A stretch of 64,000 nt of DNA from Batkoa obscura (lineage: Eukaryota > Entomophthoromycota > Entomophthoromycetes > Entomophthorales > Batkoaceae), in assembly GCA_030770535.1 (NCBI GenBank), contig JASVEC010000062.1:1-64000 (forward strand), written 5' to 3'. Positions 42,385 through 54,367 of the stretch are shown here, in pieces. Numbering within the stretch: the stretch's first letter is position 1; each line of letters starts with the position of its first letter. The notes below the pieces were generated by a model that had not been told where the DNA came from, did not search any database, and saw nothing but the letters and a program-made list of their open reading frames with translations. Both the position numbers and the translations under genes were made by a program.

Positions 42385-43803
42385 TTATTGCTGTTTACAT
42401 TCTGGTTGTTCTTCGCCTTTTGGTTCAATCTAATAAAATAAATTTGTAAATAAAAATTGCACTTTATTTATTTGTATATCAATTTTTTTTGGTGACATTT
42501 AAGCCTAAAATCAATTATTGTTTATGAGCATTATACTACTAAAAATTTATACTATTTATCTATCAATTACTTACAGTTTCGTCATCTAATTCTTCAACTT
42601 GATCTTCTTCATCGGAACTTCCTTGTTCGTAGTCTTGTTCATACTAAAAATGAAATAATTAATATCTACTTTTCAATTTATGAATAATACTTACTTCTTC
42701 AGCATCAAAGTCAAAGCCTTCATACTCAAGAGCCTTGCCAGTGTACCAATCGATGGCATGAGGAACAATTTTTTCTTTAATTTCTTCTCCAAGCTGGAAA
42801 TCTTCATCGATAATTTCTCCATAATTTTCAAAGTCTTCTTCATCAATTTCATCCATATTCTCTTCAGTTGGCAAAGCTTTAGAAGTGAAGAAGTTAAAGA
42901 AAGAATCGGTTGGTTCTGTATTCTTAATGATACGAGTTTGGTTGGTGTCCTTGTTACGTTGTTTACGAGATTTAGTGATCACAGTAAGGTTTTTACCCTC
43001 TTTCCATTCAATTTCACTACCAACAGAGTGGTCAAGTCCAAGGGTACCAGATGGTTCTTGAATCTTGAAGTAATAAGATTTGCTTAATTTTTCATTGGTG
43101 AAATATTCATTTGAGTTGAATAAGAAGTGGATGGTATAACCAAGACCTTCTTCAAGATATTCAATTTGAACATCTTGAAGATGAACTAAAGCGTCTTCAT
43201 CACGTTCAGTGATGATTTCAGCCAAAGAAATGTTATTCTTGAAAACCATTAACCAAAATTCAGGTACACCTAAACGATATTAATATCATAACAAAATTAC
43301 TTTAAGCAATTCTACCTTCATATTGTTTGATGTCTGGCTTTGGACCTTTTCTGGTAATGCCCTAGAGTATAATATAAATATAAATGAATCAATAGCAAAA
43401 GTTAGCTTACTTCTTCATCTTGGTTAGCAATTTCTTTACCAGCAGCGATTTGTTCTTCACTTGGTTCAGTTTTTCCATTAATGATTTCAGAGCGTTTATC
43501 TAAAATAGGTTTATAAAGACTATAATATTTCTTTTCTAAAGCCATAGTTTCTTCATGAAATTTTTTTTCAAGAGCATGTTGTTCAGCCTAATAGTTAAGC
43601 TTAAAACAATCAAAGGATAACTAAATAAATATTTACTTGGAGGGATTTTAATCCATAGACACGTTTAGCAATAGTTTCTGGTAAAGTGTCATAAAATGAC
43701 TGATCTTCAACTTGTGGAATGGAACCAAATTTATTTTCTATATCATTAAAATAAGAATATATTATATAAATAGATTAATAAACTTACCAAGTTCAGCGGA
43801 CAT
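42385..43803 (-). CDS. NAP1: Nucleosome assembly protein 1
   Basis: Seven exons on the minus strand: 43803-43788, 43737-43637, 43587-43411, 43361-43316, 43269-42695, 42643-42575, 42429-42385, giving 342 residues. The typical NAP order is present: the dimerisation helix (LPETIAKRVYGLKSLQ, then EKKYYSLYKPILDKRSEIIN), the core with GVPEFWLMVFKNNISLAEII, NEYFTNEKLSKSYYF and SEIEWKEGKNLTVITK, SFFNFFTS, and an acidic tail. It is an H2A-H2B chaperone that shuttles between cytoplasm and nucleus. The protein ends in CKQQ, a CaaX farnesylation box like the end of human NAP1L1 as I recall it, carried on a separate tiny last exon. The first exon is only 16 nt. The coding sequence is less AT-rich than its surroundings. 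Confidence 0.94.
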
Positions 43804-45187
43804 GGTTACTATAAAGAGTAAAAATGAGAGTTAGTATTATATATAACAAAGCTAGGCATATAGCTTACATAGTTTCTCGGATATAATGATCAAAGAGAGG
43901 TAACTAACTCATTTTATTAATAAATTTATTTATAAAATCCTTGCTTGGGAGTTGTTATCGAAATTCTAAATTCTAAACCAATAAATGATTGTAAAATCTC
44001 CAACTTGTGTATTACTATTGGTGTAATTAATACTTCAATTTTCCCACGCTAAAACTTGAAAATCTGAACAGAAGTCAGGAATAAACAAATTTCGGGGAAT
44101 ACAATTATTAGTAACCAATGGTAATCGCTTTTTTGAGTGTAATGTTGTTATCTTAAGCATATCATTGGCTATTAATCAACCACTTCATTTACTATAGCTT
44201 TTGGGGTTTAGGGATATCATTAGATAATTCCAAGGGATAAATAACTATATATTTTTTATAATATCAGAATTTATAGTGTTAAGGGTCATTTAAATGATTA
44301 TATATAGGCATGATAAGATAAGATAAGATGGTATTTATATCACTTTAGGCACTCTTTATAAAGCTACTTATTTTTTTGGTTTTTATAATGATTTGGTCAA
44401 TGTTAAGAAAAATCACTATTTATGTAATATAACAATCCTTTATTCCACGCTGTTTTAACACTATAAAATACAACAATAATATAATTATTCAAAGTTAAAA
44501 CTAGATAAATATACAAATGGATTTGTTTACTTCATGAATCCTAGAGGCGTTTAAAATTTTTAATTGTCTTTGATTATTTTATTTTTATTTATTTAAAAAA
44601 AGTTTATGAATCACTTTTAAAATAATTTGAATAAATTCTACTCAAAACGCTATTTCAAATAGCTAAATCTACAGAATAGAGTTAAATTAGACATTTAAAA
44701 TTAGTATATTTGACAGTATTTCATTTAAAGAATAATTATTTAAGATCACTGTATTAAAACAACAATAAAAACTAATATAAAAGATTGGAAAAATAGTTAT
44801 TCTATCATTTTTTTAAAACTATATTTAATTCTCAACATTTAAACTTAGTTTCTGTTTCTCCTTTTTATAACAAGTAACGCTAAATCAAATATCTAAAATG
44901 CTCAATAAAACAATACGAAGTTATGTCATCAACTCTAAACTAAGTCAAATTTCGCTTTCTAAGTAATGGTGTTATGATTTAAACACATAGATTCATAAAC
45001 TGTTATCAAAAAAATGATTACACTTTAAACTGTTACATATAAAACTGCTCATCGAAATTATTACATATTCAAATATTACTTTCTATTAACCAAAATTTAA
45101 ACTTTTAGACAAATCTACATATAATCTCCCAATAGAAGTGACTGATTTTAGCACCCAAAAAACAATTGTAATATTAATCATTATAAC
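43804..45187. other. Intergenic region
   Basis: About 1.4 kb between the NAP1 start and the EXO1 end. A run of GATAAGATAAGATAAGAT sits near 44310-44328, about 510 bp upstream of NAP1, resembling clustered GATA-factor sites. Nothing else identified. Confidence 0.5.
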
Positions 45188-47450
45188 TTAAATCCATCTA
45201 TCAACTCTGACTCTTTTCCAACGCGTTGGTGTAATCTCTTCCTCTTTATTTTCACCTGGGTTATCCTTCGCCTTTTCTTCTTCATTTTTATCAATAGACT
45301 CATCTCTCGATTCTGTAGCAGTAGAGTAATTTCTTTTTATTTCTCTACCATAGAATCTTGCGTTAGCTTCTCTTATCTGTTCCTTAGTTGCTGGTTGTAG
45401 AAGGATATTGAGGTTCTCATTCGTAATTGTAACAACTTTTTTCTTTGATGGGGTAACATTTTGAGGATCGTCCCTTAGCTGTTGTTTATTAGGTGCTATA
45501 TTTAAATCTGTAGTAGCTAAAATAGCTCTAGGCTTATTTTGGGATATAATACTTAAATCGATCCCATTTGATTGTTGCTTATTAGTTGTCGATGTTTTTG
45601 AATTTGTAGTAGCAGGAAGGTCTTCAACTCTAATTCTTGGTACACTATTAGCGATAATTTGACTTATTACCTCTTTATTATTTGATGATAAAACTGTCTT
45701 TACGTCCATTGGAGGCACTCGAACCAAATGTGATGGTAAATCAGATATATAAGTACCATTTGGCTGTACTTTATTAGATGACAAGGCACTTGAGTTTTCA
45801 CCAACTAGAGGGGCCATAACCATATTTTGTATAATCTTTTTATTATTACCGTTTGGTTGTATGTCATTAGAAGTTATCTTTTTTCCTTCATTACTCATTG
45901 CAAGAAGTTCCTTTCGACGAATATTAATTTGAATAGCCCTTTGCCTATCCTGCTCCTCTCGTAACTTTTCAGCTTCTGCTACCCTTTGTCTCAGTGCAAC
46001 CTGGCTCATAACACGGGGCGGGATATCTTTAACTGATTTATATTCAAGACCAGAAATGGGCACTCCACTAGTTATACTTTCCTTTGCCTTTTCTACAATT
46101 GAATTGTTGATCCTTTTAGCATGCTCTTGCTCTTGTTTTCTCTTTTCAGGACTTGATTGGATAACCGGATGTACTGAAATATTGGCTTTACTACTTGATT
46201 GCTGCTTATTTAAGCTACCATTTATTATTGTGTTGTTATTGTTCTCATCTAATGGTCCCTTGATTGATCCATTTTGTTGAACTTTTTCGTTACTATTAGT
46301 ATTATTAATTATTATAGGTTCAGGCCTTGGCTTAATTTGAGCAATAAAGGGAGGAATAGGTACATTAGGCATTTCTGGCCTAATTATTTTATGAATTACG
46401 GCCAAATTGTCTGGACGCATTACACCAGTAATAACCGCATTCACTATCGGAGTACCATCGATCCTAGGCCCAAGGAAGGCTAACTTATCAACTGGAAAAC
46501 CTAATGGTGGTTCGTTTACATGTACCATTTCATTGGTACGTGGATCAAATACTCTTTGATATTGAAAAGTTAGATCAGCCCTATAAAATTCTTTTTCATA
46601 ATTATGGGGCACTTCAAATTTTTCACTAAGTCGGATCCCATTAATTGCATTTAAGTAGGTTTTACTATCCTTCAAGTAACGGATTGCTTTTTTAAGGCCT
46701 ATCCCTCGAATATTTGGTAAATAATCACAGCCTGCTAATATACATAAGTGCCTAAATTTTTTTGGGTCAGAATATTGTTTTCCCAAAATTGGCACGGTTG
46801 GAATATCTTTATAGTTAATTTCAATACCTTCACCCTGTAAGTTTAGCTTATATATAACCTAAGAATATTATTAAAATCTTTATCATTAGAATTAGTATAA
46901 AATCTACTGTTGGGCATTCATAAACCAAAAGATCAGAATCCTCTGAGATCACAGCATCTACCTGATTTGTTTTAGCCAAATAAGCTAACTGTGCATCAGC
47001 TTCAAAAGGTGCTACCATATATTTGACTTTCCTTTCCCTTAGTATGTAAATAAAACCCATTGCAACTTCCTGAGAAATAATAATGCACTTCCTGAAATAA
47101 TTTTCGGCTTCTGTACGGTTGCCTTCTTCATGAAACTTTTTGGCTTTATGTATGTTATCCCATCGAGTTTCATCACGTTTATTATTAGTACATTTTTTAG
47201 CAGGCAAATCACTGCCGTCAAATACAAAGTAAGGGGACACACCAAAGTGATCGAACATATCCAATAACTTGCTAAGATAACTGTCGAATTTTGGTGAGCG
47301 ATAACCGAGTCCCATCTCATAAGCACAGCTAAATACGGCCTTGTATAGCCAGATATATCCGTCCACTCCAACCACTTTGCCACGGTATTTGTCGAGGCTA
47401 ATGGGCTTTTGTATTGGCTTTAACAGTGGTATTAAGTCGTTTATTCCCAT
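45188..47450 (-). CDS. EXO1: Exonuclease 1 (XPG/FEN1 family)
   Basis: Two exons: 47450-46908 and 46858-45188, giving 737 residues. It starts MGINDLIPLLKP as in the family. The XPG-N and XPG-I regions carry the catalytic acids at Asp30, Asp78, Glu150, Asp152, Asp171, Asp173 and Asp226, which match the numbering of human EXO1 within one residue. Around Asp226, CILAGCDYLPNIRGIGLKKA provides the helix-two-turn-helix. After about residue 330 the protein is disordered and charged (QQ- and Asn-rich). EXO1 is the 5'-3' nuclease of mismatch repair and of long-range double-strand-break resection. The intron replaces a stretch with stops and uses a TTCTTAG acceptor that restores VIYKLNLQGEG. The last residues, RWKRVRVDRW, are basic and conserved-looking, of unknown role. 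Confidence 0.94.
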
Positions 47451-47915
47451 TCCTTTACAATATAAATGAATATTTGTTAAACTTGTTTAGATTAGTAAAT
47501 TCCTATTTATATTGGACTGATTTGGTTTTGGTGATTGGTTATAATTTATGTGATTCTCAAATTTAGTAAATACTTTGGAGATATAGAAAAATAAAATTAT
47601 AACGTAGTTTTACACATACAGCGATACTTTAAGGTGTATTTTTAATATGAAAGTATACTAAATCCAATGTGTTTGGGAATTTTATTAAAAAATAAATAAA
47701 GATGTTTTAAGCGTCCGTGTTTTACTACTTTGATAAATAGTTCCGCTTCTCAAAAATAGATGAGTTGTTATTAAATCATACTACAATCAATCTTTCTTAT
47801 ATCATAGTTATACAAATAAATAAATAAATTTGACTGTTTTGATGAGTGCTGACATTAATTTATAGTTTATTAATTTACATAACCCAACTTAATTTCCCGA
47901 AATAAGAGATTATAC
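47451..47915. other. Intergenic region
   Basis: Upstream of EXO1 and downstream of the small gene. No feature seen beyond AT-rich sequence. Confidence 0.5.
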
Positions 47916-48175
47916 TTATTCATCTTCTAATGGGATAGGATTTGGAGACAGTTGTGTTGATATGACCTCAAAATCAATCATGGGAGTGTAGTCAATTAGC
48001 TTTTTAACAGCTCTATCAGCCAATACAACGGCTTCTGATACTTCCTACTGGAATTAGATAATTATTAAATTTAATAAAAGCAATCTACCTTAACTTTTTT
48101 ATTTAATTGATTATCATTGGCTTTGAGAGTTTGAATCAAAGTCTGGATCACTGATTCAAGGATACTATTGATCAT
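47916..48175 (-). CDS. Small uncharacterised protein (71 residues)
   Basis: Two exons, 48175-48089 and 48044-47916, joined by a 44-nt intron (GTAGAT to CAGTAG). Residues 1-50 form an amphipathic helical stretch (SILESVIQTLIQTLKANDNQ, then KVKEVSEAVVLADRAVKKLI), followed by a short Pro-containing acidic tail ending LEDE. No signal peptide or membrane segment. This looks like a small coiled-coil subunit of a larger complex, but I do not recognise which. It is divergent from NPRL3 with only 99 bp between starts. It is supported by the clean splice and coherent reading frame, not by homology. Confidence 0.65.
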
Positions 48176-48274
48176 TTATTAATATTATTATTATCTTTTA
48201 AACAAATGTTTTTATTAAAATTTTATATTTGTAAAAGCTGAAAATTCAACTTCTTAAGTTGTGTTTTTTAAAAA
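48176..48274. promoter_or_regulatory. Bidirectional promoter of small gene and NPRL3
   Basis: A 99-bp gap between divergent start codons must hold both core promoters. It is AT-rich and no canonical TATA box stands out. Confidence 0.45.
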
Positions 48275-50422
48275 ATGAACACTTTACAAGCCATAATTTT
48301 AGTGGTCAACTCAAGTCGAGGGCATCATTTTGTACTTCAATATCCGAACAGTATTTCTAAAACGGAGACTCCAAACCCAAACTCAGTACAACATGTAGAA
48401 ACATTCCACTCATCTGATCTCAAACCAGAAAACAATCTTGACTTATCTAACCATAACCGTAATAAGTCTACAGACACTTTCTTTGATAAAGAATCCTTAC
48501 CCGATAGCCTAGAAAATGATTTAGATAACGATCCCCGTGGGATTATTGACCGTAAGTTACAGCTATATGACACTGTACTAGGCTTTGATCCAAGTTTAAT
48601 AGCGAACGTCTTTTCACCAAAGTCAGGACTATGTAATAAGAGGTTTCAACTCACAATTCAAGACTTGTGTTTTATAGGACTACCCACACTATTGGAGAAT
48701 AAAAATAACAAAAAGAACCAAAGTAAGGATTCAAAGCAGTTTATACCTGCTGGTGAAGAAAATACCGTCCAAGAGCCATATAGAACATTGATACGTACAG
48801 ACTCAAGTAACTATTCTCAAATTACTTTATTTCATATGGTTTATGTGGTTAAAAATTCCAGTAATAGCGTCTATAACTCATATCAAAATTTTGAAGACTC
48901 ACTTTATAACAATGTGATCACTACATATAACACAGCTTTGATCTATGAACAGAAAAGGTGTGATTATTTAAGGCAAAATGTTGAAATGATTTTATCTTTG
49001 ACTGATGAGGCTATTTCAAAAGGTGAGTTTTGAGTATCAATTTAAATATTATTTTTTAACTATTAGCATTTATTTAAAAGGTCAGTCCAGAGATGAGTTG
49101 ATGAACAATATATTAAACTCTAGTCCATTAGCAAAAGATATCGCATGCTTATACTCGAGTATATGCCAAGGAAAAATTGCTCAACTAGCTGTTAATAATT
49201 ACATTCATCTTTCTCTACAAATTCCTCCCCAGAGACTAGATTTTCTTACACAGCATATAAGGCAAGATGAGTCTTCTGGTAATTACAAGTACCCAGGTGG
49301 ACTATATAGCTCTTCAATAGAAAGGGTAATTAATTTATTTCAATTCACCAGTAATTACTAATAAGACTAGGACTTTTCAAGTGGTCGACTAAAACTGCCA
49401 GTCATTCGACCATATCACACATTACTCCTTTTGGATACCCCGGAAGATATTTTAAAAGCACTCCCACCTGACGCTTCTCCTAAAATCATTAAGCTTATTC
49501 ATGTATTAACCCCAACTAAAAGGTAGCTTTTTAATAGAAATAGTCCAATGAAAATAAAGCTTAATTATATAGTTTGTCTGATCTGCTTCCACAATTGGAC
49601 TGTTCCATGAGTCATATGATCCGTTTAGCTAGTCACTTGATCTATTGGAAAAAAGCAAAGCTTATAGATGTGATATCACCAAAAAATATTTATACACTGT
49701 CACCGAAATTCCTTAATGATTTTAGGTAACACTACAAAAATTGATTTTTAGCTAAAATCGTTTCTTATCTATTAATAGCTATGAAGACTTGGTTGCAGAA
49801 TTCAAACAGTATTTCCCAAATATACCATTAGCTGACTTATTGTCCTTTTTATCAACCGCCAACCAATACGCTTTAGTAAGCAAAGACAGAGAACTAAGGG
49901 CGCAGTATTTAGAGGCTATCATCTTTTTGTTAAGGAAAGACGCAGCAGTACAGCTAAATCATTATATCTATCTAGTAATACCTAGACATATCAAACTCGG
50001 TTACAGCAGCCATGAGATAGATCGAGTAGGTGTTAATTGGGAAGGGCTGCCACACCAGCCTGGCGAATTATCACAAGAGAATGGATACATACCGTCTTCA
50101 ATTGCTCTTATTTCGAACCCAGCACACGCCACAGAAGCAGAAAAAGAGTGGATCAAAGAGGTGGCCAGTTCTCAGGTGTCAGAGCTTACACATATTTTTT
50201 TAAGGTAAGGAAAAATTAGATTCATGAATATGTATGAGTATATTTATATTTTTCAGGTTAGTTAAGTATTTTAATGGACAATATCATCTGGATGAGATTG
50301 CTTATTATGAAAATATTAGCAAGAAGGACCTTATCTTAATTTTAAACAAATATCGTGGAGATATTATTGCGGTACTACATTATAGTGATCCGATGATGGA
50401 AATCAATTCTATATTTGAATGA
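48275..50422 (+). CDS. NPR3: NPRL3/Npr3, GATOR1/SEACIT subunit
   Basis: Six exons: 48275-49022, 49081-49325, 49371-49522, 49573-49725, 49779-50204, 50257-50422, giving 629 residues with consistent phase. The N-terminus LQAIILVVNSSRGHHFVLQY is the longin-like start of NPR3. SGRLKLPVIRPYHTLLLLD and MIRLASHLIYWKKAKLIDVI are family blocks. The C-terminus has the helical region FNGQYHLDEIAYYENISKKD typical of NPRL3. With Npr2 and Iml1 (DEPDC5) it forms a GTPase-activating complex on vacuoles or lysosomes that switches off TORC1 when amino acids are scarce. Residues about 30-75 and 140-165 are polar inserts. Confidence 0.93.
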
Positions 50423-50855
50423 GTGGAGGATAAAGCTTTATCAATTGGTACTTTATTTTTTTCACTAAGATTTGGTTTTTAAGGATGATCTATTATAATA
50501 AAATAAATAAGATGTGTTTAAAATTAGAATACATCTAATTTTCATATTTGGGATTATAGATAGAATTGCTATGGTTGTTAGTGTTCAATAAAAGTTCAAA
50601 TAAAATTATGTTTTTATATACTATAGCATACAAAATAAAAACTAGCATTGCTTTAATTATGATCGATATACCATTTAACTTTTAACTTATTCATTATTCC
50701 TAAAACCACTTAAAGTAGCATTTTAAACGATTACACCACTTTAGCCACCTCATTGAAAAATTGTTTAACTCTTAAATAAATCAAACTAAGGAAAAACTTA
50801 CTATTTATTATATATAACTCAAATGAATTTAATCTCTTATTTTATAAAACTCTAA
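50423..50855. other. Intergenic region between convergent genes
   Basis: 433 bp between the 3' ends of NPRL3 and the FHIP gene. AATAAAA-type signals are seen (for example near 50587). Nothing else found. Confidence 0.5.
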
Positions 50856-53575
50856 CTACTCAAACTGATTAGCAAAATTAAAACAATAGACGGTAAGACA
50901 AAGTGCCATTTCCTTACAAAACTCCTGCAAAATAAGATAAGTCCAAAACCTATCCTTATAGATTGGTGCTACAAACTGCAGTATTTCAACTCTAGGTCCA
51001 AACTTAACTTTGGTTGGTGATGTGGGTGATTTCGGATTTGAAGACATTCCAAAATGTTGCTTCAGTTCCCCTAGTCCATTAAAGTCCTTAAATTTTAATG
51101 AAGCAGCGGTAGGACTGGGCGGTGTTGGCGTTGGATTTTCATTTGGGGTAGAGGCATCAATGATTGTGATCGCGTTCCATGCTTCATTACCCAGAGCGCT
51201 AATCTCTTCTTCGATATGTCGTATGGCCTAAATATTAGTCATTTATTTTTGTTTTTGTTTGATATTAAAGCATACCCTTTGAAGGAGTACAACAAGTTGA
51301 CTTAGAACTGTATTGTAAGTTAATTCACTATATGTTTCTTCTTTTTGATTAGCTTCCGTTACTAATATCGTATCCTTCATTAAGTGATATACAATGGTAT
51401 TGAAATCACATTTGATTAGTTTGCTAATAATCCCCGTAATTAAAGTTATCCTTTCGTGAGATCTTTGAGATAATCTTCCTGCCTCTTTTAACATGATTTT
51501 CCATAGTAATGGCAAATCAATTTCGTCTTTAGAATCTGGGCTATTTTCATTCCCATTGATTGGAGTTGTGCTATTATATGACCTCATGATAGATAGATAA
51601 ATGTGATCTACAGTATCTAAAAAATAGTCATCAAAACCCGAATTATGAGGGTTAAGTAGAAGTAAAAAATCTCTAAGGATTGGGTCTGTTGCATTATTTG
51701 GAATACTGAGGTTCAAAAAGCTATGAAAAGTGTAAAAAAATTATGTCTATTACTTGTTTAACTTACTTTATAGGAGCTTTTAGAAGGATCTCCGGATCAC
51801 TTACTTTACACCCTGATATTTCTACCTGACTTAACCCTAATGCTTTATAAACTTTAGCATTATTTAAGCAAAGCAAAGTATCAAACAATTGCATTGATAC
51901 CAAGCTAATCTTTTCAAAACATTAGATTATTATGTTAAACTATACTTTGTTTTTATTACTTCATCATCACTATCTTCAAACTTTGATAATATACAATCTA
52001 ACACCGTTTTATTGGTCACCTAGACAATTTTTAATTTCATAACGGATCATAACAAATTACAAACCTCGTCATTAGGGCCTAAAGCCATACAAGGTTCTTT
52101 AGAATGGCATATAAACTCAATCAGTGTATCAAAAACGTCATGTGACGATGATTCAGTAAGCATATCTAAAAAATACATTGTACGAGAACATACAATGGAT
52201 GGTGTACTTTATATAAATAATTGCTATCCAAAAACTAAAGGTAAACTATAAATTTACTTATGGAAAAATCCAGGCAATGTAACACCACTTAAAAAAGGTT
52301 TAATGATACCATTTAAAATATATTCTTTAATATCCTAAAAGAAATTTTAGTTTTCTAAAAAATTCATAACAAAACAACCTACATGATTCGAAGTATTCAT
52401 CAAATTATTAACAAATTTCCAAAGTTCAAAAAAAGTATCGATTAATATAATATTGCGCTCTTTAATCGATGATGTTTCTATTTTAGCTTTTTGTGTTATC
52501 GTGGATCTCCTTTTTTCTGGTCGAATGATTTTCCTGCGACTAAAACTCGTTGGCATAGATGAATATTGAAATGTTAATTGCTCTAACTAAAATATATTAT
52601 TAAATTAAAATTAAAATAAATAAATTAAAATAAATATTTACCATCAACTCTTTAAATATAGGTTCATCAACCAAAAGTGTAATCGAATCTGTATGATTGG
52701 ACATTAAAGATATAAGTTCATATAAAGCTGATCTAGAGTGTACCCCTAATGCACCATTTGAACATATATAATTTTGTAATGAAACAAAAAATATCATTAT
52801 TGGGGCTAAATTTTCAGTCTTATACAATTTAGAAAATAAGCTAATAATAAAAATACTAATATAATCACCTTTATCACAAACTGATTTATACTCACTTTAG
52901 CAAAACTGCTGATACTACTTGGCCTTCTTGCCTTCTTATTAGGTTTTGCTGTAAACAGTGGGAGTAACATAGGTTGCAGATGTAGTGAGGTAATTATAGT
53001 CAATATGAGACTTGTATGGGCTTCGCTGATTAAAACGTTCTCATGTAAGCTCAAACAATGTTGGATGATCTTTAACATTGGTTTTCTAGCTGTTAGCTGT
53101 GGCAAAAGTTTGGTAGGAAAAAGATTAAAGAGTTCGATAAATAAGTTGAGCACCTCGTGAATTAACCCTTTAGGTATCTAACTAAATATTAAGTCCAAGT
53201 CTTAATTAAAATGTCAAGTTAAAGATTAATTACATCTTTGATAGCATATTCTGTAAGTATGCCCAATACCCTTTCTTGCAATATATAATCCAAACATTGC
53301 ATACCTGTTGAAACGTTTTTGCTTGAACGTGAGTCTTCCTTAACTAGTCTTATAATTGCTTTTAGATTTTGGCTGATATTTGTTTCTTTGATGTGAACAT
53401 TGATGTTATCTGTACCATAATTAGTTATCTATTATCCTTTTACATTAAACTTACTCTGCCCAATATTAATTAAAAAATGGTGTATGTCGTCCCAGTTATA
53501 TTGAAGAAGTTCTAGGTTGGATTTGATCTGTGGAACTAAAGCATCCACTGCTGAAGCTAAGAGTCGACTAAACAT
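50856..53575 (-). CDS. FHIP-like protein (FTS/Hook complex, RAI16-like)
   Basis: Eleven exons on the minus strand: 53575-53455, 53409-53234, 53177-52869, 52818-52642, 52586-52383, 52334-52258, 52206-52065, 52019-51960, 51909-51767, 51720-51276, 51227-50856. All phases close, giving 741 residues. The family pattern is present: LLQYNWDDIHHFL near the start, STGMQCLDYILQERVLGILT, a block of arm-like helices, ILNGIIKPFLSGVTLPGFFH, and the C-terminal NTVLSQLVVLLQR. FHIP links the Hook adaptor and FTS to Rab5-positive early endosomes for dynein transport in animals and in Aspergillus. A Ser/Pro/Thr-rich insert lies before the last helix. The identification rests on remembered family patterns, not on an alignment. 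Confidence 0.82.
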
Positions 53576-54367
53576 TTATTGAATTAGGACCAAGCTAGAT
53601 ATGATATAAAATGAGTCTTTAAATTAGTCGAAATTTTTGGTTAGTTTAATTAGGTAAAATCTAATTTTAAAGCTAGCCAATAAGTTTGAGTGAAATCAAA
53701 ATTCTTTTGTGGCTCAAAGTTGGTCAGCATTTAACTCAAATTTACTTTTTTTAGAATAGATTACAGTTAATGCTTTCAAAACACTTACAGTAAGAACTAA
53801 CAAAAATTAATAGTTGAACATATATCAATGAATTAAAAAGCTATTGATTTGGATTCAATAATGTGTAAAGTTTTAAGACTCATATAAGGAAGCTACAATT
53901 ATATCCAATAAAATTAGTTAATATCATAGCTATAACTGATAAGCAAGGCTACTATAATTATACACATTAAGATATGACCACTGCTTTTCTGATAGTAGTA
54001 AAAACCTCCTTTTCCCTCTCGTAACAAAGGATCTGATCGCTATCTAGACAGTGCTAACATGCCTAATGAACATCTAGTGTATATACAAAATATACAATAT
54101 GTAAACTTCCAAATACATTTGTTTTGGACATTCTATTAAATTTTACTTACAATGATAGTAAAGAAATGTTTTAATATTATTAATAATATTTTTGTTTAAA
54201 CATAAATATAAATTAATTAAAAAATCGTTAAAAATAACAGGTAATAAATACTAACATGACCTCAAATTGCTTTAATATTGAAAAAACTAAAACTAATAAT
54301 GCTAGCTATTAATAAGCTAAAGCTCCATCAATTACTTCCAAAATTGAATCTTACAATCACCTAGCCT
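53576..54367. other. Intergenic region
   Basis: About 0.8 kb upstream of the FHIP gene and downstream of TFIIF alpha. No repeat or gene recognised. Confidence 0.5.

Noticed and set aside
42659-43249. Initial impression that the large acidic exon belonged to a PAF1-type transcription factor.
   Set aside because: Joining all seven exons gives the unmistakable NAP1 order of motifs.
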